This document shows, one piece after another, positions 10,273 through 20,942 of a stretch of 64,000 nucleotides of DNA. Where the stretch lies: contig NZ_LWEH01000016.1 in assembly GCF_001635455.1 (NCBI RefSeq), positions 26,596 to 90,595 of the forward strand, in the 5' to 3' direction. The position numbers and the translations under genes were made by a program. The first letter of the stretch is position 1. The number at the start of each line of letters is the position of its first letter. This stretch comes from Vibrio sp. HI00D65. Its GTDB lineage: Bacteria > Pseudomonadota > Gammaproteobacteria > Enterobacterales > Vibrionaceae. The notes under the pieces were generated by a model. That model did no database searches. It worked only from the letters and a program-made list of their open reading frames with translations, and had not been told where the DNA came from.

Positions 10273-11136
10273 ATGCGATTAATCGTGGTTAGTGGCCAAT
10301 CAGGGGCCGGTAAAAGTGTTGCATTACGAGTCCTAGAAGACTTGGGGTATTACTGTGTCGATAATCTGCCGGTAAACCTGCTCAACAACTTTGTCGAATC
10401 GGTATGCGAAAGCAACCAAAACGTTGCGGTAAGCATTGATATACGTAACCTACCGAAAGAGCCTCAGTTAGTCACCGACACGCTTGAGCAACTCGAGTCC
10501 GCTACCAACATCGATGTTGATGTATTGTTCCTCGATGCCAGTAAGCAGACGCTCCTCAAGCGCTACAGCGAAACTCGCAGAATCCACCCTTTATCAATTG
10601 GCCAGGAGAAACTCTCTCTGGAACAGGCAATTGATTTAGAAAAGACGCTTCTCAGCCCTCTAGCAGAACAAGCCAGCATTGTGATTGATAGCAGTGACTG
10701 CAACCTCTACGAGTTGAGTGAAAAAGTGCGCTTTAAAGTCGAAGGCAAAGAGAAACAAGAGCTAATCATCGTCTTTCAATCTTTCGGCTTTAAATTTGGT
10801 CTGCCAAGCGATGCCGACTACGTGTTTGACGTTCGCTTCTTACCAAACCCTCACTGGAAACCTGACTTACGACCAATGACAGGCCTTGATGCTCCGATTC
10901 ACTCTTTCCTAGAGCAGCATCAAGAAGTGATTGAACTCAAACAACAGATTCAAGGCTTTGTTGAGCAGTGGCTACCAATGTTAGAGAAAAACAATCGCAG
11001 TTACCTAACGGTAGCCATTGGTTGCACTGGTGGTAAGCACCGCTCAGTGTATCTAACGCAGAAAATTGGCGAATACTTCGAACAACTTGGTCATCAAGTT
11101 CAAATCAGACATGCCTCTCTAGAGAAGCACCAATAG
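10273..11136 (+). CDS. rapZ: RapZ, RNase adapter protein / P-loop nucleotide-binding protein
   Basis: A 287-residue protein: N-terminal P-loop GQSGAGKS (G8-S15) with DIRN motif, and a C-terminal RNA-binding half containing [13 protein letters not shown] and [10 protein letters not shown]. RapZ senses glucosamine-6-P and steers RNase E to the GlmZ sRNA, controlling GlmS. It lies between ptsN and npr in the usual order. Confidence 0.95.
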   Translation: MRLIVVSGQSGAGKSVALRVLEDLGYYCVDNLPVNLLNNFVESVCESNQNVAVSIDIRNLPKEPQLVTDTLEQLESATNIDVDVLFLDASKQTLLKRYSETRRIHPLSIGQEKLSLEQAIDLEKTLLSPLAEQASIVIDSSDCNLYELSEKVRFKVEGKEKQELIIVFQSFGFKFGLPSDADYVFDVRFLPNPHWKPDLRPMTGLDAPIHSFLEQHQEVIELKQQIQGFVEQWLPMLEKNNRSYLTVAIGCTGGKHRSVYLTQKIGEYFEQLGHQVQIRHASLEKHQ

Positions 11137-11144
11137 GGCTAACC

Positions 11145-11420
11145 ATGGAATTAACTCGAACTGTACTGATCCAAAACCGCTTGGGTCTTCACGCTAGAGC
11201 GGCCGTAAAGTTGGTTGAGCTTGCACAAAGCTTTGATGCCACTATCACAATTCATAGTGAAGAAGATAAAAGTGCTACCGCAGACAGCGTGATGGGACTA
11301 TTGATGCTGGAATCCGCACAGGGACAACACATCACGATTCAAGCTTCCGGGACTGATTCACAACAAGCACTTGATGCCGTTTGCCACCTTATCGAAGATA
11401 AATTTGATGAAGGTGAGTAG
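11145..11420 (+). CDS. npr: NPr, HPr-like phosphocarrier of the nitrogen PTS
   Basis: A 91-residue HPr-family protein with active-site H16 in [10 protein letters not shown] and the regulatory-site region DSVMGLLML. It carries phosphate from PtsP to PtsN. Last gene of the rpoN group; no strong terminator is visible after it before mgtE. Confidence 0.94.
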   Translation: MELTRTVLIQNRLGLHARAAVKLVELAQSFDATITIHSEEDKSATADSVMGLLMLESAQGQHITIQASGTDSQQALDAVCHLIEDKFDEGE

Positions 11421-11568
11421 CCAAAACGCCTTACTCACAACGACGTAAACTCAAACGGTGAACCAACCTATATTAAATCTTAGTTCTACCTAAGTTTATG
11501 ATTTAAATAAGCCCTAGAATTAAGTTACTATTCCAAGCATTGTAAGAATAATGAGATAGGAGGAAAAT

Positions 11569-12924
11569 ATGGCAGAGCAATTAGAATTCGACCAAGCTCA
11601 CCAAACCCTCCAAGAAGTCAGCGAAGCCCTAGAAAACGGCCGATTTGTACACGTACGCCGACAACTTCAGGACATGGAGCCTGAGGATATTGCACACCTT
11701 TTAGAAGCCTCCCCTCGCAAAAGTCGTGACGTACTTTGGCAACTCACCGATCCAGAAGACTACGGTGAAATTCTTGATGAACTAAACGAAGACGTCAAAG
11801 ATGCTCTTGTGTCAAAGATGGCCCCAGAGACCTTGGCCGAAGCAACCGAAGGCATGGAAACGGATGACGTCGCGTACGTACTTCGAAGTCTACCTGACGA
11901 TGTTTCCCGCGAAGTCCTTTCTCAAATGGACTCCGCCGATCGTGCACTAGTTGAAACCGCCCTGTCGTACCCAGAAGACTCTGCTGGTGCGATCATGAAT
12001 ACCGACGTAATCACGATTCGTGGTGATGTCGATGTTGATGTTGTACTGCGTTATTTGCGTATGCGTGGCGAACTGCCTGATGCAACCGATGCTCTGTATG
12101 TCATTGATGAAGAAGAGCGCCTTATTGGTAATTTGTCACTGACGACACTGATTACGACTCAGCCTGATATCGCAGTTTCAGAAGTGATGGACGATGCAGA
12201 TGAAGCCATCTCTGTAGAGACCAGCGCTTCAGATATCGCAAGCTTATTTGAACGTCGTAACTGGGTTTCAGCACCGGTTGTCGACAGCAACCAACATCTC
12301 GTTGGTCGTATCACCATCGATGACGTGGTTGATGTTATCCGTGAAGATGCCGAACACTCAATGATGAGTATGGCGGGTATGGATGATGACGAAGATACCT
12401 TCGCACCGGTCGTAAAATCGGCTCGTCGTCGTAGCGTATGGCTTGGTGCTAACGTTCTAGCAGCGCTTGCTGCAGCATCTGTTTCCAACATGTTTGAAGC
12501 AACGCTCGACCAAATGGCTGCGATTGCGGTTCTGATGACGATTGTACCGTCGATGGGTGGTGTTGCTGGCAACCAAACCGTTGCTCTAGTGATTCGTGGT
12601 TTAGCACTTGGTCACATCGGTGACAGTAACAAACGCGAACTACTATTCAAAGAAGCGGCTATCGGCTTCCTCAACGGCGTTTTATGGGCCGTTATCATTG
12701 GTGGTATTGTGGTAGCTTGGAAAGGCAACTGGATACTGGGAGGCATCATCTCAGCCGCAATGATGACCAACTTGATAGTGGCTGGTATCGCCGGTGTAAC
12801 CATTCCTGTGATGCTGAAGAAGATGAATATCGACCCAGCATTAGCCGGTGGTATGGCACTGACCACAGTAACCGATGTTATTGGCCTATCGGTGTTCTTG
12901 GGCCTAGCGACCATACTTATCTAA
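11569..12924 (+). CDS. mgtE: MgtE, magnesium transporter/channel
   Basis: A 451-residue protein: cytoplasmic alpha-helical N domain (about 1-130), two CBS domains (about 135-255), then five membrane helices (about 285-450) with the pore segment MGGVAGNQT and the last helix TDVIGLSVFLGLATI. MgtE is a Mg2+ channel closed when its cytoplasmic domain binds Mg2+. ATG 11569 has a near-consensus AGGAGG five bases upstream. I looked for an M-box in the 148-base leader and saw none. Confidence 0.94.
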   Translation: MAEQLEFDQAHQTLQEVSEALENGRFVHVRRQLQDMEPEDIAHLLEASPRKSRDVLWQLTDPEDYGEILDELNEDVKDALVSKMAPETLAEATEGMETDDVAYVLRSLPDDVSREVLSQMDSADRALVETALSYPEDSAGAIMNTDVITIRGDVDVDVVLRYLRMRGELPDATDALYVIDEEERLIGNLSLTTLITTQPDIAVSEVMDDADEAISVETSASDIASLFERRNWVSAPVVDSNQHLVGRITIDDVVDVIREDAEHSMMSMAGMDDDEDTFAPVVKSARRRSVWLGANVLAALAAASVSNMFEATLDQMAAIAVLMTIVPSMGGVAGNQTVALVIRGLALGHIGDSNKRELLFKEAAIGFLNGVLWAVIIGGIVVAWKGNWILGGIISAAMMTNLIVAGIAGVTIPVMLKKMNIDPALAGGMALTTVTDVIGLSVFLGLATILI

Positions 12925-12965
12925 GTTACAGCCATAAACCGCTTTAACAGTGAAACACTGAATAC

Positions 12966-12993
12966 AAAAAGGGAGCCATCGGCTCCCTTTTTT
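12966..12993. terminator. Bidirectional Rho-independent terminator between mgtE and pmbA
   Basis: Seven-base stem GGGAGCC (12971-12977), loop ATC, GGCTCCC (12981-12987), flanked by A5 on the left and T6 on the right, so it works from both sides. It separates convergent mgtE and pmbA. Confidence 0.9.
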
Positions 12994-13019
12994 AGTTCAT
13001 CAATCTGGCGTTAAGTGAA

Positions 13020-14363
13020 TTACTCGCCTGCCACTTTCATAGACTCAAGCAGGATAGAACCCGTTTGAATTTGAGAGCGTGTTTCAACATCGTTACCAAC
13101 TGCAACGATCTGATTGAACATGTCTTTTAGGTTACCCGCGATCGTCACTTCCGATACTGGGTATTGGATTTCTCCATTCTCAACCCAGAAACCTGCCGCA
13201 CCACGAGAGTAATCACCCGTTACGGTATTCACGCCTTGGCCCATCACTTCAGTTACGAGGAAACCTGTGCCCAACTCTTTAAGCATCTGCTCAAAGTTTT
13301 GGCCTGTCGATTTAACGAACCAGTTATGAATACCACCAGCATGACCCGTCGGACTCATATCCATTTTACGTGCTGCGTAACTCGTTAGTAGGTAAGTTGC
13401 GAGTACACCATCAGTGATGATTTCACGATCTTGAGTAAGCACACCTTCACTATCAAATGGGCTAGATGCCAAACCGCGTAAGATATGAGGGCGCTCAGAG
13501 ATGTTGAACCAATCAGGCAAGATTTTCTGACCTAGATGATCCAATAGAAAAGACGCTTTGCGGTATAGGTTACCACCACTGATCGCCATCACTAGATGAC
13601 CAACAAGGCCAGTCGCCACATCATTGGCGAACATGATCGGGTATTGACCTGTTGCTAGCTTTTTCGCATCTAAACGGCTAATCGTCTTTTCTGCTGCTTC
13701 TTGACCTACTCGTTCAGGCGTCCATAACTCATCGCGGTGACGTGCAACGGTATAGCTGTAGTCACGTTCCATTTCACCATTAGCACCCTCACCAATCAAG
13801 CAACAGCTCGTGCTATGGCGGCTTGATGCATAGCTTGCTAGCAGGCCATGGCTGTTACCATAGACCTTAACACCGTAATGACTGTCGTAGCTTGCACCAT
13901 CGCTTTGTTTGATTTTATCGCTGTAAGATAGCGCTTGTTTCTCAGCTGCAATCGCTATCTCAGCCGCGTAGTCTGGGTTCGGTTCATCAGGGTGGAAAAG
14001 GTCCAAGTCAGGAATCTCTTTCACCATGTATTCTTTTGCTGCAGGGCCTGCGAACGGATCTTCTGAGGTGTACTGAGCGATATCGAGTGCCGCTGCGACC
14101 GTTTGAGCAATCGCTTTTTCACTCAGATCAGATGTAGATGCACTGCCTTTTTTCTGGCCGCGATAAACAGTAATGCCTAGCGCACCATCACTATTAAATT
14201 CAACGTTTTCCACTTCACACATGCGTGTTGAAACACTCAAACCCGTTGACTTAGTAATAGCGACCTCAGCGGCGTCGGCACTCACAGAGGCCATGTCCAA
14301 CGCTTTTGCAACTGCGGCTTCTAGATCAACTCTTTGCTGGGCGACTTGCTGTTTTACATCCAT
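13020..14363 (-). CDS. pmbA: PmbA/TldE, TldD-partner protein
   Basis: A 447-residue TldD/PmbA-family protein. It lacks the HExxxH zinc motif, as expected for the TldE/PmbA subunit; TldD carries the protease site. TldD-TldE processes microcin and modified peptides and degrades the CcdA antitoxin. Family motifs seen: GxxGAxGF-type [15 protein letters not shown] and EVTIAGNL near the C-terminus. The frame is open another 67 codons upstream, but ATG 14361-14363 gives the family start ([12 protein letters not shown]) and leaves room for a promoter shared with divergent darP. Confidence 0.93.
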   Translation of the reverse strand: MDVKQQVAQQRVDLEAAVAKALDMASVSADAAEVAITKSTGLSVSTRMCEVENVEFNSDGALGITVYRGQKKGSASTSDLSEKAIAQTVAAALDIAQYTSEDPFAGPAAKEYMVKEIPDLDLFHPDEPNPDYAAEIAIAAEKQALSYSDKIKQSDGASYDSHYGVKVYGNSHGLLASYASSRHSTSCCLIGEGANGEMERDYSYTVARHRDELWTPERVGQEAAEKTISRLDAKKLATGQYPIMFANDVATGLVGHLVMAISGGNLYRKASFLLDHLGQKILPDWFNISERPHILRGLASSPFDSEGVLTQDREIITDGVLATYLLTSYAARKMDMSPTGHAGGIHNWFVKSTGQNFEQMLKELGTGFLVTEVMGQGVNTVTGDYSRGAAGFWVENGEIQYPVSEVTIAGNLKDMFNQIVAVGNDVETRSQIQTGSILLESMKVAGE

Positions 14364-14481
14364 ATCTATTCTAATTTTGTAGGTCAATATTACATAGGAT
14401 AACAAGAATTTCGCTTTCTCCCCAAGATTCTTGCTAAAATAGGCAATATATTCGTTTGAGATAGTGACATAGGCAGAAAAG

Positions 14482-15006
14482 ATGGCTCGCAAAAACCAAA
14501 AAGCTCCATGGGAACCAGAAGAAGAAATCATCTGGGTAAGTAAAACCGAAATGAAAACGGACATGGAAGCCCTACAGAAACTAGGGGAAGAACTTGTTAC
14601 CCTAAAGCCATCAGTATTAGAGAAATTCCCTCTGTCTGAAGATTTGGCACTCGCGATTAAAGACGCACAACGCTTTAAGAACGAAGCAAAACGTCGCCAA
14701 CTTCAATACATTGGTAAGATCATGCGTAACATCGACCCAGAGCCGATTCAAGCGGCATTGGACAAGGTACGTAACAAACACTCACAAGCAACAGCAGAGC
14801 TGCACAAGCTTGAGCAACTGCGTGACCGTATCGTTGAAGAAGGTGATGCTGCTATTTCAGAAGTCATGGAGATGTACCCTGAAGCAGACCGTCAACGTCT
14901 TCGTCAACTTGCTCGCCAAGCTAACAAAGAGAAGAAAGCAAACAAGCCAGCAAAGGCTTTCCGTGAGGTCTTCCAAATCCTGAAAGAGCTAAAACAAGAA
15001 GACTAA
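14482..15006 (+). CDS. darP: DarP (YjgA), 50S ribosome-associated protein
   Basis: A 174-residue basic, helical protein of the YjgA/UPF0307 family, with [10 protein letters not shown] and [12 protein letters not shown] as recognisable segments. It binds late pre-50S particles and helps 50S assembly (established for E. coli DarP). Divergent from pmbA, the conserved arrangement. Followed by a clear terminator. Confidence 0.92.
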   Translation: MARKNQKAPWEPEEEIIWVSKTEMKTDMEALQKLGEELVTLKPSVLEKFPLSEDLALAIKDAQRFKNEAKRRQLQYIGKIMRNIDPEPIQAALDKVRNKHSQATAELHKLEQLRDRIVEEGDAAISEVMEMYPEADRQRLRQLARQANKEKKANKPAKAFREVFQILKELKQED

Positions 15007-15030
15007 TCCGTCATCGCTTTATCAGTTACT

Positions 15031-15062
15031 AAAAAAAGACCTAGCACACGCTAGGTTTTTTT
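15031..15062. terminator. Rho-independent terminator between darP and thiQ
   Basis: Stem ACCTAGC (15039-15045), loop ACAC, GCTAGGT (15050-15056), with A7 before and T7 after; usable in both directions for convergent darP and thiQ. Confidence 0.9.
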
Positions 15063-15083
15063 GATTCTATTGGCAATTGAGTA

Positions 15084-15791
15084 CTACTCACCAGCTCTTA
15101 CAAATGAGCTCAACTCTGACTGCGGGTGGTCAACCGTTAGCATTTCTATCGAGTCCTCGACTAACACCTTACCCAACGCAACGAACACAAACTTATTCGC
15201 AATACTACGCGCATCACCTAAATGGTGCGTCACCATCAAAACAGTAATATTGCGTTCTGCAGCTAGCCGTTTCACAAGGCAAAGCATCTCTTCTCGTAGT
15301 AACGGATCCAGCGCCGAGAATGGTTCATCAAGTAACCAAATATCGTGAGGTTGAACGAAACAACGTGCTAATGCGACACGCTGACGCTGACCACCAGATA
15401 ACTGTTCAGGCAACCTATCCAAATACTCAGCGACGCCAACTTGGGCAGCCGCTTGCTCCACCGCTTGCTTTTGGGTTGCAGTAAGCTTTAAGCCTGGGTG
15501 TAATCCTAAGCCAATGTTTTCACGCACCGTGAGATGAGCAAACAGGTTATGCTCTTGAAACAACATTGCCAATGGGCGCTGATGCGCTTCTTTACCAATC
15601 AGCGATTGCCCGGCGACAGAGATCTCTCCGGATGTCGGCTCAATAAAGCCCGCCACTAAAGCCAGCAGGGTTGATTTACCCGCGCCACTTGGTCCCATTA
15701 GAGCAACAATATCGCCCTGCTCTGCTTGGAAATCAAAACTAAACAACTCTTGGTGATAGTGGTAATCCACACCTTTCATCACTAACATCAT
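15084..15791 (-). CDS. thiQ: ThiQ, thiamine ABC transporter ATPase
   Basis: A 235-residue ABC ATPase: Walker A GPSGAGKST (from G33), signature LSGGQRQRVALARC, Walker B LLDEPFSALDP, switch VTHHLGD. It energises thiamine/TPP import by ThiP-ThiB. Last gene of thiBPQ, 7 bases after thiP. Two tandem ATG codons make the exact start uncertain by one residue. Confidence 0.94.
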   Translation of the reverse strand: MMLVMKGVDYHYHQELFSFDFQAEQGDIVALMGPSGAGKSTLLALVAGFIEPTSGEISVAGQSLIGKEAHQRPLAMLFQEHNLFAHLTVRENIGLGLHPGLKLTATQKQAVEQAAAQVGVAEYLDRLPEQLSGGQRQRVALARCFVQPHDIWLLDEPFSALDPLLREEMLCLVKRLAAERNITVLMVTHHLGDARSIANKFVFVALGKVLVEDSIEMLTVDHPQSELSSFVRAGE

Positions 15792-15798
15792 CGGTCCC

Positions 15799-17394
15799 TT
15801 AACTCTTTAGCTTTGAGCTTCGAGTAAACAAAAATTCAATCAGGCTAAAACTGCCAACACTCAACAACAGTAGACTCACTGACACCACTGCCGCTGCTTC
15901 CATTTGATAGCTACCTAATAATTGGAATAGATACAAAGGCAAGGTTCTAAAGTCTTGGCTACCAAACAAGGCAATCGCGCTTAGATCGCCCATCGCCAAC
16001 ATAAAGCTGATAGAGAAAGCCTGCGCCATCGGTTTACGCAATGCACGCCACTCCACTAACCTAAAGCGAGTAAAGCCGGTCATACCCAAACTGGCACACA
16101 CATATTGATATTGCTGAGACAGATGCAACATAGGTTGGGCGAGTGTCTTAATCACATAAGGCAGCGCCATTAGGCTATTTACAGCAATCACAATAAAGAA
16201 AGCCAAACTGAACACATCGGTAAATGAACGTAACAATAAGAAGATACCTGTGCTGATCACTAATCCCGGCGTCACCAAGATCATAGTGCCGATCAACTCG
16301 ATCTTATCAGCTCTGATCGTCTTGTTTTGCAAGCGCCATGCACGACTGGTGAGCAATATCGCGATACCTATACCGACTGCAATAACACTCGCCAATAAAG
16401 CGACTCTTACCGAAGTCATCAACGCCGCCCAAAACGGCTCACTACTCAGTACAGTCAATGCCTGAGCGTTAATACCACTAACAAGCACCATCAACAGTGG
16501 CGGTAATACGAGTATTGAGACTATGATGATCCAAAAGCTATCCCAAGCTTTTGACCACCAGCTGTCCTTAACCAAATACTTCTCTTCCGACAGCTGACTC
16601 GCGGTCACTGAGATAGGCTTAGATAGGCGCTGAATACTCACCGCTAACACGCCACATAAAAGCATTTGCCATATCGCCAGCAAAGCCCCTGCTTGCAGAT
16701 CAAAGTCGAACTTAATCGCCTGATAAATAGCAAGCTCGATAGTGGTTGATTTCGGACCACCACCTAGCGCCATCACAGTTGCAAAGCTGGTAAAGCACAG
16801 CATGAAGACTAAGCCACATACATGGGGTAACTGTTGTCTTAAGCGAGGCCATTCAACCCATCTGAATTTATTCCAATGACTCATGCCTAAATGCGCGCAT
16901 AACTTGTGTTGCTCAGCAGGCACGGTATCTAACGCTTGCAAAAGTAAGCGACAGGCATAAGGCAGATTGAAGAAGACGTGTGCCAACAAAATACCATTCA
17001 AGCCATAAATCGAGAATGGGAGCTCAATATCGAAGTTCGCCAAGAATTTAGCTAACCGCCCACTGTTACCGTAAATCGCCAGCAAGCCAAATACACCGAC
17101 TAACACAGGCAGAACAAGAGTCGACGCAAAAAGCCTTAACAGTAGCGCTCGCCCAAAAAACTGTCTGCGACACAGGGCGTGTGCAATAGGTATAGCAAAA
17201 CCAACACTCAGTACCGTTGAGAGTGTCGCTTGATAAAAGCTGAACTTCGTTACATGCCAATAATAGGGATCGGACCATACTTGGCTGATATCAAGAGAAG
17301 GGGCATTGCTAAGCAATGCCCCTACTGCTGAAACCACGAAGGAGGTAATGAGTATCGCGACCCAAATACCGACCTTAGGCGTTTTCTTTATCAT
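15799..17394 (-). CDS. thiP: ThiP, thiamine ABC transporter permease
   Basis: A 531-residue fused permease with two BPD-transporter domains (about 55-260 and 325-520), each with an EAA-type loop (LGMSHWNKFRWVEWPRLR and LGMTGFTRFRLVEWRALR). About 12 membrane helices. The frame can start at a TTG 33 bases upstream, but ATG 17392-17394 begins just before the first helix; neither start has a strong ribosome site. Member of the riboswitch-controlled thiBPQ operon. Confidence 0.93.
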   Translation of the reverse strand: MIKKTPKVGIWVAILITSFVVSAVGALLSNAPSLDISQVWSDPYYWHVTKFSFYQATLSTVLSVGFAIPIAHALCRRQFFGRALLLRLFASTLVLPVLVGVFGLLAIYGNSGRLAKFLANFDIELPFSIYGLNGILLAHVFFNLPYACRLLLQALDTVPAEQHKLCAHLGMSHWNKFRWVEWPRLRQQLPHVCGLVFMLCFTSFATVMALGGGPKSTTIELAIYQAIKFDFDLQAGALLAIWQMLLCGVLAVSIQRLSKPISVTASQLSEEKYLVKDSWWSKAWDSFWIIIVSILVLPPLLMVLVSGINAQALTVLSSEPFWAALMTSVRVALLASVIAVGIGIAILLTSRAWRLQNKTIRADKIELIGTMILVTPGLVISTGIFLLLRSFTDVFSLAFFIVIAVNSLMALPYVIKTLAQPMLHLSQQYQYVCASLGMTGFTRFRLVEWRALRKPMAQAFSISFMLAMGDLSAIALFGSQDFRTLPLYLFQLLGSYQMEAAAVVSVSLLLLSVGSFSLIEFLFTRSSKLKS

Positions 17395-17476
17395 AAATTG
17401 ATTATTACCGTAAAAAGTCCATTCCAAACGTAAAGAATGGATTTAAATACAGGTCGCTCATTCTGTTAAAAGTAAA

Positions 17477-18469
17477 TTAAAAAGTAAGTGCACTCTGCCA
17501 TTCACGAATCCAAGGCTTACGCTTCTCGGCGATCTCTTCAGAGCTAAAGCTTAACGCTTGCTGAGGTACCGTCAGTTGTTCGAAACCTTTAGGTAGCTCA
17601 ACATCTGTCACTGGGTACATCCAGTTGCCTGTTGGCATCGCAGATTGGAATTCATCACTTAGGATAAACGCCATAAACTCATCAGCAAGCTTTTCATTCT
17701 TACTGCCTTTGACCTTTGCAGCGACTTCCACTTGAGTGTAATGCCCCTCTTCAAAGTTCGCAGCTGCGTACTTAGAATCGTTCTCTGCAATGATGTGGTA
17801 AGCCGGAGAAGTGGTGTAAGACAATACTAGATCAGATTCACCCTCTAGGAACATAGAGTAAGCTTCAGACCAGCCTTTAGTTACCGTCACCGTTTTCTGA
17901 GCTAGCTTCTTCCAAGCCGCTGTCGCTTCATCACCGTACACCGATTTCATCCAAAGCATCATGCCTTGGCCAGGTGTCGATGTCCGTGGATCTTGGTAGA
18001 TAACCTTCAGGTCTTCACGTTGCTCAACCAACTCTTTCAGACTTTTCGGTGGGTTTGCTAGCTTCTCTGTGTTGTAGACAAAAGCGAAGTAGCCAAAGTC
18101 ATAAGGTACAAATGTATTATCGTCCCAGCCATTTGGCAGTGTTACTGATGATGTGTCAACATTGTGCTCAGCCAGTAAACCAGTCGCTTTCGCTTCAGCC
18201 ATCAGATTATTGTCTAAGCCCAGAACGATGTCAGCTTTGCTGTTGCCACCTTCAAGACGTAAACGGTTAAGAATAGATACGCCATCTTCGAGCGCAACAA
18301 AATTCACATCACAGCCACACTTTTCTTCAAATGCTTTCTCTACAGCAGGACGAGGCCCCCAATCAGCAGCAAAAGAGTCATAGGTGTATACGGTTAACGT
18401 ATCGTCTGCAGCAAAGGCAGAAAAAGAGATCGCTGTAGTAACAGCAAGGGTAGTTAATGTGAATTTCAC
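17477..18469 (-). CDS. thiB: ThiB (TbpA), periplasmic thiamine-binding protein
   Basis: A 330-residue substrate-binding protein with signal peptide (MKFTLTTLAVTTAISFSAFA, cleavage near residue 20) and mature start ADDTLTVYTYDSFAADWGP, the ThiB signature. It captures thiamine, TMP and TPP for ThiPQ. The start is GTG (18467-18469) preceded by GGAG at an eight-base spacing; no ATG fits. The TPP riboswitch is 66 bases upstream. Confidence 0.95.
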   Translation of the reverse strand: MKFTLTTLAVTTAISFSAFAADDTLTVYTYDSFAADWGPRPAVEKAFEEKCGCDVNFVALEDGVSILNRLRLEGGNSKADIVLGLDNNLMAEAKATGLLAEHNVDTSSVTLPNGWDDNTFVPYDFGYFAFVYNTEKLANPPKSLKELVEQREDLKVIYQDPRTSTPGQGMMLWMKSVYGDEATAAWKKLAQKTVTVTKGWSEAYSMFLEGESDLVLSYTTSPAYHIIAENDSKYAAANFEEGHYTQVEVAAKVKGSKNEKLADEFMAFILSDEFQSAMPTGNWMYPVTDVELPKGFEQLTVPQQALSFSSEEIAEKRKPWIREWQSALTF

Positions 18470-18535
18470 TGGACGCTCTCCATGGTCTGAGCGGCACAGG
18501 TTTGAGGGAGGATAACGATAGAGGTTGTTCCTAAC

Positions 18536-18645
18536 TCAATTCCTACGCCAGCATTATCTGGTTCAGGTTTACGGGTCCCAAGCACCTGCTTGATCTCAGC
18601 TCGCATTCATTATTTGAATGGTTTGCTCCCCGATGAGTGTCCGGA
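18536..18645 (-). promoter_or_regulatory. TPP riboswitch (THI element) controlling thiBPQ
   Basis: Read on the minus strand it has the THI-box landmarks in order: GGGGAGC, GCTGAGA, GGACCCGTAAACCTGA, and CAGATAATGCTGGCGTAGG. A variable hairpin (AACCATTCAAATAATG region) lies between the first two. It binds thiamine pyrophosphate and turns the thiamine importer off when TPP is plentiful. With the leader only 66 bases from the GTG start and no clear terminator, translational control is likelier than attenuation (inference). Confidence 0.95.
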
Positions 18646-18685
18646 ATTGTAATTCGATTTTTAACAATAAGCTATCAAGTTTGGA

Positions 18686-19309
18686 TCAATTACGTTGATC
18701 ATAGCCCCATCTAGGCACTAAACCTTGGTCAATAGCTAGATGGTCCAGAATGCGCGCCACCATAAAATCGACTAAGTCTTCTATTGACTTAGGCTGGTGA
18801 TAAAAACCCGGAGCAGCTGGCATGATGGTCACGCCCATCGTCGACAACTTGTGCATGTTCTCTAGGTGTAGTGTTGAGAATGGCGTTTCACGAACCACCA
18901 ATAGCAGCTGGCCTCGCTCTTTCATCACCACATCTGCTGCGCGCTCAATCAGGTTGTCCGATAACCCATGGGCTATCGATGCCAAACTGCCCGCAGAACA
19001 TGGACAAACCACCATCTGCTTCGGCGCTGCAGAACCTGATGCTACAGGAGAGAACCAGTCATCTTTTCCGCACACCACCAACTTTTCTGGATCGCAGCAC
19101 AAGTGCTTAACCAAGGCTTGCTTTGCCGCATCCGGCCCGGCAGATAACTTGAGCTCATGCTCTGTTGCCAACACCACTCGCGCTGCCGAGGAAATCAACA
19201 GGTAGACCTGATAGTCTGCTGCCAACAAGCATTCAAGCAAACGCAGTCCGTAAGGCGCACCAGATGCGCCAGTGAAGGCAAGAGTTATCGCTTTATCGTG
19301 TTTTGTCAT
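18686..19309 (-). CDS. ubiX: UbiX, flavin prenyltransferase
   Basis: A 207-residue flavoprotein with [17 protein letters not shown] at the N-terminus (FMN/phosphate-binding), [19 protein letters not shown] and [11 protein letters not shown], all UbiX hallmarks. It makes prenylated FMN, the cofactor of the decarboxylase UbiD in ubiquinone synthesis. It follows mpl by 38 bases on the same strand. Confidence 0.94.
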   Translation of the reverse strand: MTKHDKAITLAFTGASGAPYGLRLLECLLAADYQVYLLISSAARVVLATEHELKLSAGPDAAKQALVKHLCCDPEKLVVCGKDDWFSPVASGSAAPKQMVVCPCSAGSLASIAHGLSDNLIERAADVVMKERGQLLLVVRETPFSTLHLENMHKLSTMGVTIMPAAPGFYHQPKSIEDLVDFMVARILDHLAIDQGLVPRWGYDQRN

Positions 19310-19347
19310 GTTCTCAGTTACTTCAAATTATAAGGTCGTGGATTGGA

Positions 19348-20706
19348 TTAACCTTTAAGAGCTAACGCATCCAACAGTTTCTGGTGAATACCACCAAAGC
19401 CACCATTACTCATTACCAGAATTTGGTCGCCCGCTTGCGCCTCTGAGACAATTTTAGCAACAAATACATCCATATCATCACTAACATGTGCAGGCTGGTG
19501 ACAAGCATCCGCGACATCCTGTACCGACCAATCAATGTTGTCCGGCTGGAATAAGTAGGTGGAATCCGCTTGTTTGAGCGAATCAGCCAAAGTTTCTTTA
19601 TGCACACCACGCTTCATGGTGGCGGAACGAGGCTCTAAAACGGCAATGATTTTTTTCGAGTCGACCTTATTACGTAAACCGCCGAGCGTAAGTTCAATCG
19701 CCGTTGGGTGATGCGCAAAATCATCATAAACAGACACACCAGCGACCTCGCCTTTAAATTCTAGACGACGTTTAGTATTGATGAATTTAGCCAACGATTC
19801 GCACGCTAAATCTGGTGTCACTCCCACATGCCTTGCCGCAGCAATCGCCATAAGAGCATTGTTGACGTTGTGATCACCAACCAGGTCCCAATCTACCGTA
19901 CCAACACACTCACCTTGGAAGTAAACTTCAAATTGAGAGCCATCTTTAACTAGCTTTTTGGCATCCCAATCGCCCGCTTCGCCACTCGATTCTGTCTCGC
20001 TCCAACAGCCACGTGATAAAACATCTTGAATAGCGGTATCTTGCTTGGGTGAGAAAATACGACCATTGCCAGGCACAGTTCGCACTAAATGGTGGAATTG
20101 ACGTTTGATAGCTTCAAGATCGTCAAAGATATCTGCATGATCGAACTCAAGGTTATTTATCACCAAGGTTCTTGGGTGGTAATGAACGAACTTAGAGCGT
20201 TTGTCGAAAAAAGCACTGTCATATTCGTCGGCTTCTACGACGAAGAACATGCTGTCACCTAGGCGAGCAGAGATACCAAAGTTACCTAGCACCCCACCAA
20301 CCAAGAAGCCTGGGGCATAACCGCAGTCTTCTAAAACCCAAGCCAGCATGCTGGAAGTTGTGGTTTTACCGTGAGTACCGGACACCGCAAGAACCCAACG
20401 GTCGTGCAGTAAGAACTCTTGCAGCCATTGTGGACCAGATGTGTATCTAAGGTTGTTATCCAAGACATACTCAACACATGGGTTACCACGACTCATGGCA
20501 TTACCGATAACCACCAGGTCAGGCCTAGGCTCTAGTTGGCTTGGGTCGAACCCTTCAATAATTTCAATCCCTTGCGACTCCAACAAAGTACTCATTGGAG
20601 GATAAACATTCGTGTCACTACCGGTAACCTTGTGACCTAATTGACGAGCCAATACCGCAGCACCGCCCATGAAGGTGCCACAAATTCCTAAGATATGAAT
20701 ATGCAT
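19348..20706 (-). CDS. mpl: Mpl, UDP-MurNAc:L-Ala-gamma-D-Glu-meso-DAP ligase
   Basis: A 452-residue Mur ligase: N-terminal nucleotide domain (HILGICGTFMGG), ATP loop SGTHGKTTT (G110-T115), central VEADEYDSAFFDKRSKF, and C-terminal domain with DDFAHHPTAI. It recycles tripeptide released from peptidoglycan by ligating it to UDP-MurNAc. The DEYDSAFFDKRSKF stretch separates Mpl from MurC. Upstream is a 275-base gap shared with divergent fbp. Confidence 0.95.
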   Translation of the reverse strand: MHIHILGICGTFMGGAAVLARQLGHKVTGSDTNVYPPMSTLLESQGIEIIEGFDPSQLEPRPDLVVIGNAMSRGNPCVEYVLDNNLRYTSGPQWLQEFLLHDRWVLAVSGTHGKTTTSSMLAWVLEDCGYAPGFLVGGVLGNFGISARLGDSMFFVVEADEYDSAFFDKRSKFVHYHPRTLVINNLEFDHADIFDDLEAIKRQFHHLVRTVPGNGRIFSPKQDTAIQDVLSRGCWSETESSGEAGDWDAKKLVKDGSQFEVYFQGECVGTVDWDLVGDHNVNNALMAIAAARHVGVTPDLACESLAKFINTKRRLEFKGEVAGVSVYDDFAHHPTAIELTLGGLRNKVDSKKIIAVLEPRSATMKRGVHKETLADSLKQADSTYLFQPDNIDWSVQDVADACHQPAHVSDDMDVFVAKIVSEAQAGDQILVMSNGGFGGIHQKLLDALALKG

Positions 20707-20942
20707 AAATTGCTTCCAAACGCTTGGCTAATATAAACAGTGCCTAATTAAAACGGCTTGTACTCATTATCATTAAATGAAGATTAAAAGCGAGCGGCAA
20801 TGCAAAACAATTTGAGTCGACATAGTAAGTGAGATCTGTGTCGCTTAGTTCATTACCATTAAAAAGATCTAAGCCTTAGAATTTAGGTAAGCGTCTAGAT
20901 GAATAAAGCCCGCTTAAGAGGCAAATTCTATGGTGCTCAAAT

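Noticed and set aside
11421..11568. M-box (Mg2+ riboswitch) before mgtE
   Set aside because: No M-box conserved blocks or terminator hairpin seen.
20760..20780. Fur box before mpl (TCATTATCATTA)
   Set aside because: Only half of the 7-1-7 motif matches, in AT-rich DNA, with no iron-linked gene nearby.
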